Shown piece by piece: positions 27,373 to 36,283 of a DNA stretch of 64,000 nt (position 1 is its first letter; each line of letters begins with the position of its first letter). The position numbers were made by a program, and so were the translations under genes. Source of the stretch: Flammeovirga sp. EKP202 (GTDB lineage: Bacteria > Bacteroidota > Bacteroidia > Cytophagales > Flammeovirgaceae); assembly GCF_014534745.1 (NCBI RefSeq), contig NZ_JACVVP010000014.1, positions 62,001 through 126,000 on the forward strand. Direction: 5' to 3'. The notes below the pieces were generated by a model. It searched no databases. It saw nothing but the letters and a program-made list of their open reading frames with translations, and was not told the origin of the DNA.

Positions 27373-28545
27373 ATGAGTCTTATCAATGTAGATAAATTTG
27401 AACAACACTTAAGGGATAGTCTTAAAAATAACACCCTTATTAAGATCACATTGTCGAATAAGAGAAACAAAGAAGCAGATCTAAAGTCTATCAATGGAAA
27501 ATTAGCTCAACTTAAAAAAGGATTACATCTTTCATGTATTTATAGGTACCCTACAAATGATATTACGAAAAATATTCCTTTTGATGAGATCGTAGAAAAG
27601 GTAATGAAATACTTGGAAGAAGATTTCTTCAATGCAGATTTATATACCACTGAAAACGATTTTCATTTATTGATCTCTCCACAGCAGTCGGCAAAGTTAA
27701 GAGTGAAAGCAGCTTCTATGAAAGCAAAGCCACAATTACAGCATGACAAGCAAAAAAGAAGATTGATTGATGCGAAAGACAATGTGTACCTTCAGGAACT
27801 AGGTGTTACCACCAAGGAATTTAAGGTGAAAAACAGCATGCAAGACAAGTACCGTCAACTCAATAAGTATGTTGAGATTATTGAAGGTATTTTGAAAAAT
27901 GTGGACCTTTCTGGCAATTATAATGTTGTAGATATGGGGGCAGGGAAAGGCTATTTGACTTTTGCATTATACGATTACCTCAAAAATGTAGTGAAGCAAT
28001 CTCCTGAAGTGATTGGTGTAGAAATGCGTCCTGAGTTGGTGAAAAAATGTAATGGTATTGCTGAAAAGTCAAATTTTGATCACCTGAAATTTAAACAAGG
28101 TACAATCAAGGATATTGACCTTCCAGGTATCGACTTATTGATTGCATTGCATGCTTGTGATACAGCAACTGACGATGCAATTTATAGAGGAATCACGGCG
28201 AAGTCGAAAGTGATTATTTGTGCACCATGTTGTCACAAACAGGTACGTAAGCAATTAGAACCACAAGATAGTTTAGGTAAGATCACACAGTTTGGTATTT
28301 TGAAAGAAAGACAAGCAGAACTTCTTACTGACGGTATCCGTGCTTTGATCATGGAAGCTTACGGTTATAAAACGAAAGTGTTTGAATTCATTGCCACTGA
28401 ACATACTGCCAAAAATGTATTGGTAGTGGGAGTTCAAGATGAAATCAGAGATACACCAAATCCTGAGGTAGTAGAACAGATCAATGAAATCAAGAGAATT
28501 CATGGTATTTCTACACATCATTTGGAAACACTTTTAGGAATGTAA
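27373..28545 (+). CDS. SAM-dependent methyltransferase, probably RNA-directed
   Basis: Class I methyltransferase of 390 residues. An N-terminal domain of about 150 residues (MSLINVDKFEQHLRDSLKN...) precedes the Rossmann domain. The SAM-binding motif I is VVDMGAGKGYLTFALYDYL and motif II is VIGVEMRPELVKKC. A later segment IICAPCCHKQVRK has the paired cysteines typical of the Methyltransf_32 (GSTCD-like) group. Members are thought to act on RNA or protein, but the substrate is not established and I cannot name one. It is followed by hflX 105 bases downstream with its own promoter-like box. Confidence 0.8.
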   Translation: MSLINVDKFEQHLRDSLKNNTLIKITLSNKRNKEADLKSINGKLAQLKKGLHLSCIYRYPTNDITKNIPFDEIVEKVMKYLEEDFFNADLYTTENDFHLLISPQQSAKLRVKAASMKAKPQLQHDKQKRRLIDAKDNVYLQELGVTTKEFKVKNSMQDKYRQLNKYVEIIEGILKNVDLSGNYNVVDMGAGKGYLTFALYDYLKNVVKQSPEVIGVEMRPELVKKCNGIAEKSNFDHLKFKQGTIKDIDLPGIDLLIALHACDTATDDAIYRGITAKSKVIICAPCCHKQVRKQLEPQDSLGKITQFGILKERQAELLTDGIRALIMEAYGYKTKVFEFIATEHTAKNVLVVGVQDEIRDTPNPEVVEQINEIKRIHGISTHHLETLLGM

Positions 28546-28580
28546 ACAGGTTGAACTTAGGTTGATACAGATAAAAGTAT

Positions 28581-28588
28581 TAAATTTG
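28581..28588 (+). promoter_or_regulatory. Bacteroidota -7 element (TAAATTTG) of hflX
   Basis: Exact TAnnTTTG, 62 bases before the hflX start, with TTG 16 bases upstream as a possible weak -33. Confidence 0.45.
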
Positions 28589-28650
28589 TTCAAACAAAAC
28601 TTGAAATCCCATATTCTGGGGTGAATGAAAAGTTATAAATTAAAGAATAC

Positions 28651-29910
28651 TTGAAAAAGGAATTTCACCATATACGAGATAATAAGGCACCACAAGCCGT
28701 TTTGGTAGGTTTAGCCTTAAAAGATCAAAAAGTAGAAAAAGCTCAGGAATACTTAGACGAGTTGGCGTTTTTGGCTTCAACCTTAGGGATTGAAACTAAA
28801 AAAATGTTCATCCAGCGTTTAGAGCATCCTGATAAAAAATATTTTGTTGGTAAAGGTAAGTTGGAAGAGATCATGACCTATGTGAAAGCAGAGGGAATTG
28901 ATACGATCATTTTTGATGATGACTTATCTTCGGCCCACTCTAGAAACTTGGATAGAGAAGTAGAAGACGTAATGATCATTGACCGTTCATTGTTGATTCT
29001 TCAGATCTTTGCCATGAGAGCAAAGTCTTCTCAAGCCAAAACACAGGTAGAGTTGGCACAATACCAATACATGTTGCCAAGATTGACCAACCTTTGGACG
29101 CACCACTCTAGACAAAGAGGTGGTGTAGGTATGAAAGGTCCTGGTGAAACGGAACTGGAAACGGATAAGCGTATCATCCGCGATAAAATCAGTTTGTTGC
29201 GTAAGAAGCTGAAGAAAATTGCGGTACAATCAGATCTTCGTCGTAAAGGTAGAGACAAGGAAGTACGTGTGGCATTGGTAGGATATACCAACGTGGGTAA
29301 GTCAACGATCATGCGATTGTTGAGTAAAGCAGATGTTTTTGCTGAAAACAAACTTTTTGCTACTGTAGATTCAACAGTAAGGAAGATTACAATGAACAAT
29401 GTTCCTTTCTTGATGACAGATACTGTAGGTTTTATACGTAAACTCCCAACAACACTTATTGAGAGTTTTAAATCTACTTTGGATGAGATTGTAGAAGCAG
29501 ATGTTTTGATTCATGTTGTAGATGTTTCTCATGAGTCTTTTGAAGAGCATGTTACAGTAGTCAATAACACTTTAAAAGACATCAAAGCTACGGACAAACC
29601 AACGCTATTGGTCTTTAATAAAGTTGATAGTTTTGTGGAGAAAGAATATCCCCCATTTGAAGACCATCCGCCTGCAACGATTGAAGAGTGGAAAGACAGT
29701 TATTTAGCCAAAGAGAATAATTCAGTTTTTGTTTCAGCCTTGAAGAATGAAGGAGTAGAGGAGTTGAAACGAAAAATCTTTGAATTAGTTTCTGATAAAT
29801 TCTACAAAATTTATCCTAACCATCATTCTTTTGCTTATAATCAACTATGGTTAAAACATGGTGAAGATTGGGCAGAAGCACTAGATAATGGTGGAGATTT
29901 AGACGAATAA
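28651..29910 (+). CDS. hflX: GTPase HflX
   Basis: Ribosome-associated GTPase that splits or rescues stalled ribosomes, notably under heat stress. It has the HflX N-terminal domain (1-150) with GKGKLEEIMTYVKAEGIDTIIFDDDLS, then the RGGVGMKGPGETELETD signature linking the helical region to the G domain. G1 is GYTNVGKS (211-218), G3 is DTVG (257-260) and G4 is NKVD (323-326). The 419-residue length is typical. The reading frame begins with TTG at 28651 and no earlier ATG is in frame, so a non-ATG start is likely. Confidence 0.95.
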   Translation: MKKEFHHIRDNKAPQAVLVGLALKDQKVEKAQEYLDELAFLASTLGIETKKMFIQRLEHPDKKYFVGKGKLEEIMTYVKAEGIDTIIFDDDLSSAHSRNLDREVEDVMIIDRSLLILQIFAMRAKSSQAKTQVELAQYQYMLPRLTNLWTHHSRQRGGVGMKGPGETELETDKRIIRDKISLLRKKLKKIAVQSDLRRKGRDKEVRVALVGYTNVGKSTIMRLLSKADVFAENKLFATVDSTVRKITMNNVPFLMTDTVGFIRKLPTTLIESFKSTLDEIVEADVLIHVVDVSHESFEEHVTVVNNTLKDIKATDKPTLLVFNKVDSFVEKEYPPFEDHPPATIEEWKDSYLAKENNSVFVSALKNEGVEELKRKIFELVSDKFYKIYPNHHSFAYNQLWLKHGEDWAEALDNGGDLDE

Positions 29911-29918
29911 AAATACTG

Positions 29919-29956
29919 ACTGAGATTATTGATGGTTCAATAATCTCAGTTTTTTT
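29919..29956 (+). terminator. Rho-independent terminator after hflX
   Basis: Perfect 14-bp stem, four-base loop and a run of T, nine bases after the stop codon. Confidence 0.9.
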
Positions 29957-29975
29957 CAAGCAAACACTTTTTGAC

Positions 29976-30410
29976 ATGATAAAATATATTTACCTCTTCC
30001 TATTTTCACTATTGATAGGTTGCCAAACGACTACATCTAACCCTGAAGAAGAAATCAATCAAATCCATCACGTTTTAAAGACACAAGAAAAGGCTTGGAA
30101 CGAAGGTCATTTAGATCAATTTATGATTGGATACTGGGAGTCTGAAAAACTAATGTTTATTGGTAAAAGTGGCTTGACTTACGGTTGGCAACAAACACTC
30201 GATAATTATAAAAAAGGTTACCCTGATGTGAAAGCAATGGGGAAGTTGACATTTACATTAATTGAAACTGAGCTTTTAGCAGAGAATGTAGCGTTGGTTG
30301 TAGGGAAGTGGCATTTGTCAAGAGAAAGTAACGACCTAGAAGGCCATTTTTCTTTAGTTTGGAAAAAAATAGACAATAAATGGGTGATCATCGCAGATCA
30401 TTCCAGTTAA
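29976..30410 (+). CDS. DUF4440/SnoaL-like lipoprotein
   Basis: 144-residue exported lipoprotein: signal peptide with lipobox LLIGC (Cys16), then an NTF2-like fold. The pattern INQIHHVLKTQEKAWNEGHLDQFMIGYW is the first helix of DUF4440 proteins, and the closing strands HFSLVWKKIDNKWVIIADHSS are equally typical. In this fold the domain forms a small-molecule pocket, but many members have no known reaction. It follows the hflX terminator and precedes bshB1 by 62 bases; a shared transcript is possible. Confidence 0.8.
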   Translation: MIKYIYLFLFSLLIGCQTTTSNPEEEINQIHHVLKTQEKAWNEGHLDQFMIGYWESEKLMFIGKSGLTYGWQQTLDNYKKGYPDVKAMGKLTFTLIETELLAENVALVVGKWHLSRESNDLEGHFSLVWKKIDNKWVIIADHSS

Positions 30411-30472
30411 GATATAAAAATATTACCCCACCTAAACACTTTGATTTTTTGAGGTGTTGAAATCAAGAAATA

Positions 30473-31204
30473 ATGAAATTAGATATATTAGTCATCTGTG
30501 CTCATCCTGACGATGCAGAGTTAAGCTGTTCGGGAACATTAGTGAAAGCGATCAACGAAGGGAAAAAAGTTGGTATTGTTGACCTGACAAAAGGAGAAAT
30601 GGGAACAAGAGGTACGCCTGAACTAAGAATGGAAGAAGCTGAAAAGGCCTCTAAAATTATGGGTCTGGCCGTGAGAGATAATCTTGGTTTTGCTGACTTT
30701 TTCTTTAAAAACGATGCAGAACACCAAAAAGAAGTATCACGAATCATTAGAAAGTATCAGCCTGATCTAATTATTACTAATGCTCCAGAAGATAGACACC
30801 CAGACCACGGTAAAGGTGCAGCATTGGTTGTAGACGCTTGTTTTATGAGTGGTTTAAGAAAAGTAGAGACTTTTGAAGATGGAAAACTTCAAGAGCCTTG
30901 GAGACCAACCAATGTTTTTCATATGATTCAGTCTAATTTTTTAATGCCGGATTTTGTAGTAGACGTTACAAATGAATGGGATACGAAAGTAGCAGCAATT
31001 AAGGCTTTTGGATCACAGTTTTTTGTGGGCGAAGGAGCTGACGCAGCCCCTGGAGAGCCTCAGACATTTATTTCTACACCACAGTTTATGCAATTTCTAG
31101 AGGCAAGAGCAAGAGAATATGGACAGAGAGTAGGAGCACAGTTTGCTGAAGGATTTATTAAATCAGCCCCTATAAAGGTCAACAGTCTCTTGGATTTAAT
31201 TTAG
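30473..31204 (+). CDS. bshB1: Bacillithiol biosynthesis deacetylase BshB1
   Basis: Zinc-dependent deacetylase making GlcN-malate from GlcNAc-malate, the second step of bacillithiol synthesis. Metal-site motif AHPDDAE (His11, Asp13, Asp14) and HPDHG (109-113) are both present, and the product signature GEMGTRGTPELRMEEAEKA is specific for BshB1. Length 243 is standard. bshA and bshC are not within the window. Bacteroidota commonly make this thiol, so the gene supports the taxonomic placement. Confidence 0.93.
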   Translation: MKLDILVICAHPDDAELSCSGTLVKAINEGKKVGIVDLTKGEMGTRGTPELRMEEAEKASKIMGLAVRDNLGFADFFFKNDAEHQKEVSRIIRKYQPDLIITNAPEDRHPDHGKGAALVVDACFMSGLRKVETFEDGKLQEPWRPTNVFHMIQSNFLMPDFVVDVTNEWDTKVAAIKAFGSQFFVGEGADAAPGEPQTFISTPQFMQFLEARAREYGQRVGAQFAEGFIKSAPIKVNSLLDLI

Positions 31205-31322
31205 AGTCATTAGATTAAATGATTTATGTTATTTGAATTGTTTATCGACATGATAATCAAACAATTAATGTAAATAAATTTGAATCATTTTGATAAAATG
31301 ATGTAATTTAGCTCAAAAATTG

Positions 31323-31330
31323 TAATTTTG
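31323..31330 (+). promoter_or_regulatory. Bacteroidota -7 element (TAATTTTG)
   Basis: Exact TAnnTTTG, 32 bases before the next small gene. Confidence 0.45.
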
Positions 31331-31362
31331 TACCGAGAGATAATGCACCTAGTTCTAATTAT

Positions 31363-31716
31363 ATGCAACGTCTAGAATCTTCTTTAAACAAAATGTTCAA
31401 CCAAAAGGTTTTAGCAAACCTTTGTCCTTACCACCGTCAGCGTATTTCTACTTCTTTGGAAAGCACAAAGTTAGAGATTCGTTCACTGTTCATGACTTTT
31501 GTCGATGGAGAGTTGGATCGCTTCAAAAAACAAATTGGAGAGGAATCACTTGAAATTACAAGAACAGTAGCTGAGGGGTATGTAAACAATATTGTCGATT
31601 TACTGGAAACGAGAATGGCTAGTGATGGAGATCATTTTACATCAGAAGAGCTTATCAACGGAGCGCTAAGCGTGTTTAATACGGAGGGATGTCCAGTATT
31701 TCATACAAAGAAATAA
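31363..31716 (+). CDS. Small helical protein of unknown function (117 aa)
   Basis: I do not recognise this protein. It has no signal peptide and looks almost entirely alpha-helical and charged, with a Cys near each end (NLCPYH at about 20-25 and EGCPVF near the C-terminus). It is cytoplasmic. A good -7 box lies just upstream and a good terminator just downstream, so it is a genuine monocistronic gene. The two Cys-Pro pairs could be a redox or metal site; this is a guess. Confidence 0.65.
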   Translation: MQRLESSLNKMFNQKVLANLCPYHRQRISTSLESTKLEIRSLFMTFVDGELDRFKKQIGEESLEITRTVAEGYVNNIVDLLETRMASDGDHFTSEELINGALSVFNTEGCPVFHTKK

Positions 31717-31740
31717 TTACATATCTAATATATGCCTAAA

Positions 31741-31778
31741 ATAACCATCAATGTGAAAGCATTGGTGGTTATTTTTTT
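31741..31778 (+). terminator. Rho-independent terminator
   Basis: 13-bp stem with one wobble pair, six-base loop and seven T, shortly after the stop codon. Confidence 0.88.
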
Positions 31779-31864
31779 GTCACTATTTTTCCGCTATAGC
31801 TCTTATTTAAAACATTTTTCGTTAAAAATAATATCAATGTTTTTTATTTTGACATTTATTTGTT

Positions 31865-31872
31865 TATGTTTG
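31865..31872 (+). promoter_or_regulatory. Bacteroidota -7 element (TATGTTTG)
   Basis: Exact TAnnTTTG. It overlaps the upstream alternative starts of the next frame and so argues for the ATG at 31896. Confidence 0.45.
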
Positions 31873-31895
31873 TAGCATACAAAGACAAAAGAAAC

Positions 31896-32138
31896 ATGAA
31901 AACTGTTGTAAGAGGTATATTAAGTAATGTTCATGAAAATGGTAAAAATGCTTTTGCCGTGTTAAACACGTTTGATGGACAGCAATTAGAATTGATTTTA
32001 AAGCCTATTGGTTTAAAGATTTTAAAAGGATATGCTGATAGAGCATTTACAGTGAGGGTGAAAGGTTGGATGCAGGAAGAAGCTTATCAAACAGGTTTTC
32101 ATGTCACAAACCTAACGGGCTACTTGAAAGCAAGTTAA
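31896..32138 (+). CDS. Small protein of unknown function (about 80 aa)
   Basis: The reading frame extends back to 31860, but those codons overlap the TATGTTTG box, so Met at 31896 (MKTVVRGILSNVHENG) is the better start. The product is a small, soluble, mainly beta protein (GKNAFAVLNTFDGQQLELILKP, RAFTVRVKGWMQEE) that could be an OB-fold or SH3-like barrel. No named family comes to mind. It is cytoplasmic, with no signal peptide. Confidence 0.6.
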   Translation: MKTVVRGILSNVHENGKNAFAVLNTFDGQQLELILKPIGLKILKGYADRAFTVRVKGWMQEEAYQTGFHVTNLTGYLKAS

Positions 32139-32210
32139 TAATAGAGAGATCAGTAATTTAAAAATAAAAATGATTAGTACGTTCTTAGGGGATAAGAATT
32201 TACACCATAG

Positions 32211-32241
32211 AAAAAGCGGCTCATATTGTGAGACCGCTTTT
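32211..32241. terminator. Hairpin between convergent genes
   Basis: About 11-bp GC-rich stem with one bulged base, A run on the left and T run on the right; it probably ends transcripts from both sides. Confidence 0.65.
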
Positions 32242-32268
32242 CTCGTATTTTGAATAAAGTATTTTTTC

Positions 32269-32730
32269 TTAGAGTTGGAAGGTAACACCAATTTGTGCAC
32301 CTGAACCAATAATGGCTTGTAAGCCAAAGGTATCACTGATGTGGAATTTACCACCAATACCAATTCCCCACCATAAACCATTTGGAGCATTGATATTAAA
32401 TCCAATATCACCATTAGCAAAAACATCCCATTTTGGATGAGAGATATTAAGTACACGGTCAGCGTACCAACGGAACCTAGCACCAATGGCAAAAGAGGAA
32501 CCTTTATAGTCATTGTTGTCCCAACTTTGGAATGCAGCAGAAGCACCTACTGTAAAATCTTGTCCTAATTGAGCAATTTCATAATCAGCTTGTACACCGA
32601 AGTTATAAGAGCTAAATCCTGAGATTAACCCAATATTTAAAACTTTGGGGCCTTTATAATCTTGGGCCGATGCAAAATTTGTGATACCGATAAGGGCAAT
32701 TGTAAAAAGAAAAAGATATAGTTTTTTCAT
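32269..32730 (-). CDS. Outer-membrane beta-barrel protein (array member 1)
   Basis: Small predicted outer-membrane barrel, one of four related genes in a row. From Met at 32730 it has a signal peptide ending NFASAQ, then about 130 residues of amphipathic strands ending in GAQIGVTFQL with a hydrophobic last residue. The core DRVLNI...KWDVFANGDIGF...GIGIGGKFHISDTFGLQAIIGSG is shared by all members except the third, which keeps only part of it. The frame runs back to 32793, but the peptide before Met32730 is not signal-like. Function is unknown; such proteins are often structural or ligand-binding porin-like barrels. The four genes are read leftward, each with its own leader. Confidence 0.8.
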   Translation of the reverse strand: MKKLYLFLFTIALIGITNFASAQDYKGPKVLNIGLISGFSSYNFGVQADYEIAQLGQDFTVGASAAFQSWDNNDYKGSSFAIGARFRWYADRVLNISHPKWDVFANGDIGFNINAPNGLWWGIGIGGKFHISDTFGLQAIIGSGAQIGVTFQL

Positions 32731-32912
32731 ATTTAAAGGTAATGAGTTTTTTAGTGTTTTTGATAGAGTAAAACAACGATTTAAATCCGTCATTTATTCT
32801 CTGAAGTACGTAACTTTTTTATTATACTAAAACTAAATATTTACTTTCTATGCGTAAATAAATCAGGTTATTTTCTTATTTATATGCTTTTTTTTCTTGA
32901 TAAAAAACAAAA

Positions 32913-32940
32913 AGAGTAGCCCAAATGATTGAACTACTCT
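32913..32940 (-). terminator. Terminator after array member 2
   Basis: Seven-bp AGAGTAG stem, 14-base loop, and on the minus strand a T-rich run after it. Confidence 0.6.
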
Positions 32941-32966
32941 CTTTGTATCATAAAAAAATGATACTA

Positions 32967-33470
32967 TTATAATTGGAAAGACACTCCTAATTGAGCACCA
33001 GAACCAATGATTGCTTGAATACTAATTTGATCATTGATGTGATATTTACCACCAATACCAATTCCTAAGTAAAGTGGATTGTAAGATTTTGCTGTTGCAT
33101 TTCCTACGTCACCTTTTCCAGATGAGCTATTGATTCTAAATCCAACATCACCATTTGCAAAAACGTCCCATTTGTTGTCCGTGATGTTTAATACACGATC
33201 AGCATACCATCTAAAACGGGCACCTACTCCAAACGAGCTGTAAGAGAAGTTAGAATCAGACCAACCTTGGTAGTAGGCAGAAGCACCTACTGTGAAATCT
33301 TGACCTAATTGAGCGATTTCATAATCACCTTGGATTCCGAAAGAACCATGGAAAACGCCTGAAATAATACCAACATTTAGAGTGTTTGGACCTTTAAAGT
33401 CCTGAGCGAAAGCTGTGCTTGATAAAGTAACTAGAATTAGAGTTACTAGTAAGTGAAGTGATTTCTTCAT
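32967..33470 (-). CDS. Outer-membrane beta-barrel protein (array member 2)
   Basis: Closest relative of array member 1: the two share long identical stretches such as DYEIAQLGQDFTVGASA and ARFRWYADRVLNI. From Met at 33470 (MKKSLHLLVTLIL) the signal peptide ends STAFAQ. An insertion of about 15 residues rich in Ser, Gly and Lys lies in a probable external loop (SSSGKGDVGNATAKSYN), and is absent from member 1. The C-terminus GAQLGVSFQL is a typical barrel end. The frame upstream to 33554 is unlikely to be translated. Confidence 0.8.
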   Translation of the reverse strand: MKKSLHLLVTLILVTLSSTAFAQDFKGPNTLNVGIISGVFHGSFGIQGDYEIAQLGQDFTVGASAYYQGWSDSNFSYSSFGVGARFRWYADRVLNITDNKWDVFANGDVGFRINSSSGKGDVGNATAKSYNPLYLGIGIGGKYHINDQISIQAIIGSGAQLGVSFQL

Positions 33471-33606
33471 TTGTGTGTTTAGAATAAAAAAATGAGTTAA
33501 TGTACTGTAAAAGTAATTAACATTTACTGTTTTTAGTTCGTTAAGATAAGTCAATTATACTTTTAAAGTACCTAACATATTGTTACTATCTGTTATTAAA
33601 GCAAAA

Positions 33607-34137
33607 TTAGAGCCTAAAGGTTACGCCAAAGTTTCCTCCGCTGTATTGAGTGCCTCCGCCAAACTGAAGGTTTAATCCAAATTTGTCAGTGATGAACCAT
33701 CTCCCTCCAATTTGAGCACCGATTCTGACGTGAGACCAATTGTCAATTGGGTAATCTTTCCTATCATTATAATTGTAGAGCCCCACGTTTAATCCCGCAT
33801 AGAAATCAAAGTTATTAGGAATGTTTAAAATTCTATTGAAATGATAATTACCATTAAATGATAAATTCCATGCACGATATCCATGATGACGGTGCTTGAA
33901 ACTATGAATGCCAAAATTACCCCCAATAGAGATGTCAGGGTGTACCCCGTTATAATCAAGCCCAAAGTAAAATGGAATTCCTTTTGTATTGACACCCACA
34001 CCTGTATTAATGTAAAAATCAGAACCGTTTGAGTAATTACTTGATGTGTTTTTTTTCTTTGAATTTTGAGCAGTACTATCTAATGAAAATAGAACAGTAA
34101 TTAGCAGTACAATTGAAAAAATAATTTGTTTGGCCAT
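33607..34137 (-). CDS. Outer-membrane beta-barrel protein (array member 3, divergent)
   Basis: The most divergent member. The signal peptide (MAKQIIFSIVLLITVLF...) ends STAQ. A polar linker with Ser/Asn runs follows, then the barrel, which keeps NIPNNFDFYAGLNVGLY, RIGAQIGGRWFITDKFGLNLQFGGG and the end GNFGVTFRL. It lacks the DRVLNI/KWDVF core seen in the others. A TAACTTTG box at 34177-34184 overlaps the farther upstream ATG (34179), so Met at 34137 is the start. Function unknown. Confidence 0.78.
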   Translation of the reverse strand: MAKQIIFSIVLLITVLFSLDSTAQNSKKKNTSSNYSNGSDFYINTGVGVNTKGIPFYFGLDYNGVHPDISIGGNFGIHSFKHRHHGYRAWNLSFNGNYHFNRILNIPNNFDFYAGLNVGLYNYNDRKDYPIDNWSHVRIGAQIGGRWFITDKFGLNLQFGGGTQYSGGNFGVTFRL

Positions 34138-34176
34138 TGTAGCATTATTTTTTTGATTGATATTGTTGAAATCGGG

Positions 34177-34184
34177 CAAAGTTA
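34177..34184 (-). promoter_or_regulatory. Bacteroidota -7 element (TAACTTTG) of array member 3
   Basis: Exact TAnnTTTG on the minus strand, 39 bases before the chosen ATG. It shows that array member 3 probably has its own promoter. Confidence 0.5.
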
Positions 34185-34307
34185 AAATTTAGTAGTAAGA
34201 GAAGTGAGTGAATTAGATACATTATGTAGAATGCTTGTTAATTTAAAGGTTATTTAAGACTGATGTTGAACTTATAATCTTATTTTAATAAGCGTTTTAA
34301 CTTAAAA

Positions 34308-34333
34308 AAGGTACCCTTTGAGTAGAGTACCTT
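34308..34333 (-). terminator. Terminator after array member 4
   Basis: Stem AAGGTAC/GTACCTT with a 12-base loop, followed on the minus strand by a run of T. Confidence 0.6.
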
Positions 34334-34358
34334 ATTGACTGATCTTTCAGTAGATGAT

Positions 34359-34889
34359 TTATAAGCCAAATGTAACACCAATTTGTGCTCCAGTGCCTAT
34401 GATCGCTTGAATCCCAATTTTTTCACTGATATGGTATTTTGTTCCTATTCCAATTCCCCAATAAATAGGTGAGATGTTATTTCCACCATCATATTCACCA
34501 TAATAATTAGAATTAGTGATTCCAAAGCCTACGTCACCACTAGCAAATACATCCCATTTGTTAGAAGTGATACCCAGCACTCTGTCTGCATACCATCTAA
34601 ATCGTACTCCCATTCCAAAAGTATTGTGTTTGGAATGTCCAGTGTCCCATCCATAATAAGAAAGTGCCGCAGCTAACGTGAAATCTTGTCCTAGTTGTAG
34701 GAATTCATAATCTGCATTGATTCCTCCTGCACCATGATGGAAGCCCATACCGAGTCCAACAATTAATGATCCTACTCCTTGGTAAGATCCACCGTTTCCA
34801 GAAGATTTTTGAGTTTTGTCTTGGGCAAATCCAAAAGTAGAAAGGGTAAAGAATAATACAGTAACAACGATTTTGTTGATGTTTTTCAT
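34359..34889 (-). CDS. Outer-membrane beta-barrel protein (array member 4)
   Basis: First gene of the leftward array in transcription order. The signal peptide (MKNINKIVVTVLFFTLSTFGFAQ) is followed by a Ser/Gly-rich linker and a barrel sharing FLQLGQDFTLAAALSYYGW, VRFRWYADRVLGI and SNKWDVFASGDVGF with members 1 and 2. It ends GAQIGVTFGL. The 176-residue length suits an eight-stranded barrel. The start is the only Met before the signal peptide. Together the set looks like local gene duplication followed by loop divergence. Confidence 0.8.
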   Translation of the reverse strand: MKNINKIVVTVLFFTLSTFGFAQDKTQKSSGNGGSYQGVGSLIVGLGMGFHHGAGGINADYEFLQLGQDFTLAAALSYYGWDTGHSKHNTFGMGVRFRWYADRVLGITSNKWDVFASGDVGFGITNSNYYGEYDGGNNISPIYWGIGIGTKYHISEKIGIQAIIGTGAQIGVTFGL

Positions 34890-35227
34890 AACAAATTAAT
34901 AAAGTAATATAGGTTTTTAATATAGTGTTTTTGATTACTGTATATCAATACGATGTATTTTGTTTTAGGTTAAACAATTTGGGTTGTTTTATAGTTAATA
35001 AGTATTTACGAGGTGTGTTACAGCGTTATTGAGCGGTAAAATGGTTTTGATAAGAGTAGTAACAAGTATATAGTTAAGAATAGGTCTGATGCTTTAAGGT
35101 TGTGGCTATATGATTATAGTTTCTTTAATGACAATAGTTGTGAGGAGTATCTTTCTGAAATAAAAAAAAGCTCAATGACTCTAGGAGTCTATTGAGCTTT
35201 TTTATGATTGAAACTCTAAATTAGAGC
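34890..35227. other. 338-base spacer between sucD and the barrel array
   Basis: AT-rich. It holds the sucD terminator at its right end and should contain the promoter of array member 4, but I see no exact -7 box. No ORF. Confidence 0.4.
35164..35203 (-). terminator. Terminator after sucD
   Basis: Stem of about 16 bp with one bulged base around GCTCAAT/ATTGAGC, flanked by A and T runs, just past the sucD stop codon. Confidence 0.85.
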
Positions 35228-36106
35228 TTAAGCTTCCACTAGAAGTTTTGCTAAAGTTTCGCCGATATTTGCTGGAGATTTTGATACCGCAATACCACAT
35301 TCTTCCATAATACGCATTTTAGCTTCTGCAGTATCGTCTTCACCACCAACAATAGCACCTGCGTGACCCATTCTACGTCCTTTAGGAGCAGTTTGGCCAG
35401 CAATAAAACCTACAACAGGTTTAGGGTTGCCTTGTTCTTGGATCCATTTTGCAGCTTCAGCTTCATAGTTACCACCGATTTCACCAATCATTACGATAGC
35501 GTCAGTATCAGGGTCAGCCATTAATAATTTCACAGCTTCTTTTGTAGAAGTACCAATGATTGGGTCTCCACCAATACCAATGGCAGTAGAAACACCATAG
35601 CCTGCTTTTACAATTTGGTCAGCAGCTTCATAAGTTAAAGTACCTGATTTAGATACGATACCTACTTTACCAGGTTTGAAGATAAATCCAGGCATAATAC
35701 CTACTTTTGCTTCACCTGGAGTGATAACACCTGGACAGTTTGGTCCAATCAGTGTTACGTCCTTACCTTTTAAGTAGTTTTTGGCTTTCACCATGTCTGC
35801 AACAGGGATACCTTCTGTAATTGCGATAATTACTTCGATACCAGCGTCTGCTGCTTCCATGATTGCATCTGCCGCAAATGCTGGCGGTACAAAAATGATA
35901 GAAACATTAGCACCTGCTCCTTTTACTGCATCTTCTACAGTGTTGAATACAGGGCGATCAAGGTGAGTTTGTCCTCCTTTACCTGGAGTTACACCACCTA
36001 CTACGTTTGTGCCGTAAGCAATCATTTGCTCGGCGTGGAAAGTGCCCTCAGATCCAGTGAATCCTTGAACAATTACTTTTGAGTCCTTATTGACCAATAC
36101 ACTCAT
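35228..36106 (-). CDS. sucD: Succinate-CoA ligase, alpha subunit
   Basis: TCA-cycle enzyme subunit, forming succinate and ATP/GTP from succinyl-CoA together with SucC. It has the CoA-binding start [28 protein letters not shown], the signature [17 protein letters not shown], and the phospho-histidine His248 in [12 protein letters not shown]. Length 292 is standard. The beta subunit gene sucC is not adjacent here, as is common in Bacteroidota. Codon use is highly biased, fitting strong expression. It is monocistronic with a clear terminator. Confidence 0.97.
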   Translation of the reverse strand: MSVLVNKDSKVIVQGFTGSEGTFHAEQMIAYGTNVVGGVTPGKGGQTHLDRPVFNTVEDAVKGAGANVSIIFVPPAFAADAIMEAADAGIEVIIAITEGIPVADMVKAKNYLKGKDVTLIGPNCPGVITPGEAKVGIMPGFIFKPGKVGIVSKSGTLTYEAADQIVKAGYGVSTAIGIGGDPIIGTSTKEAVKLLMADPDTDAIVMIGEIGGNYEAEAAKWIQEQGNPKPVVGFIAGQTAPKGRRMGHAGAIVGGEDDTAEAKMRIMEECGIAVSKSPANIGETLAKLLVEA

Positions 36107-36283
36107 GGTTGCAGTTGGTTATTTGTTAGTAAATATTAATATTACTTTTTGCAGTTGCAATTTATATAATTACATTGTCAAAGTGAATAAAGATCATTCT
36201 TTTTATTACATTTTATCATTGGATCGCTCTAAAAAGGCTAAAAAAGGGGTTTTTTATAGCGACTTATACCCGAATAAGCGAAT

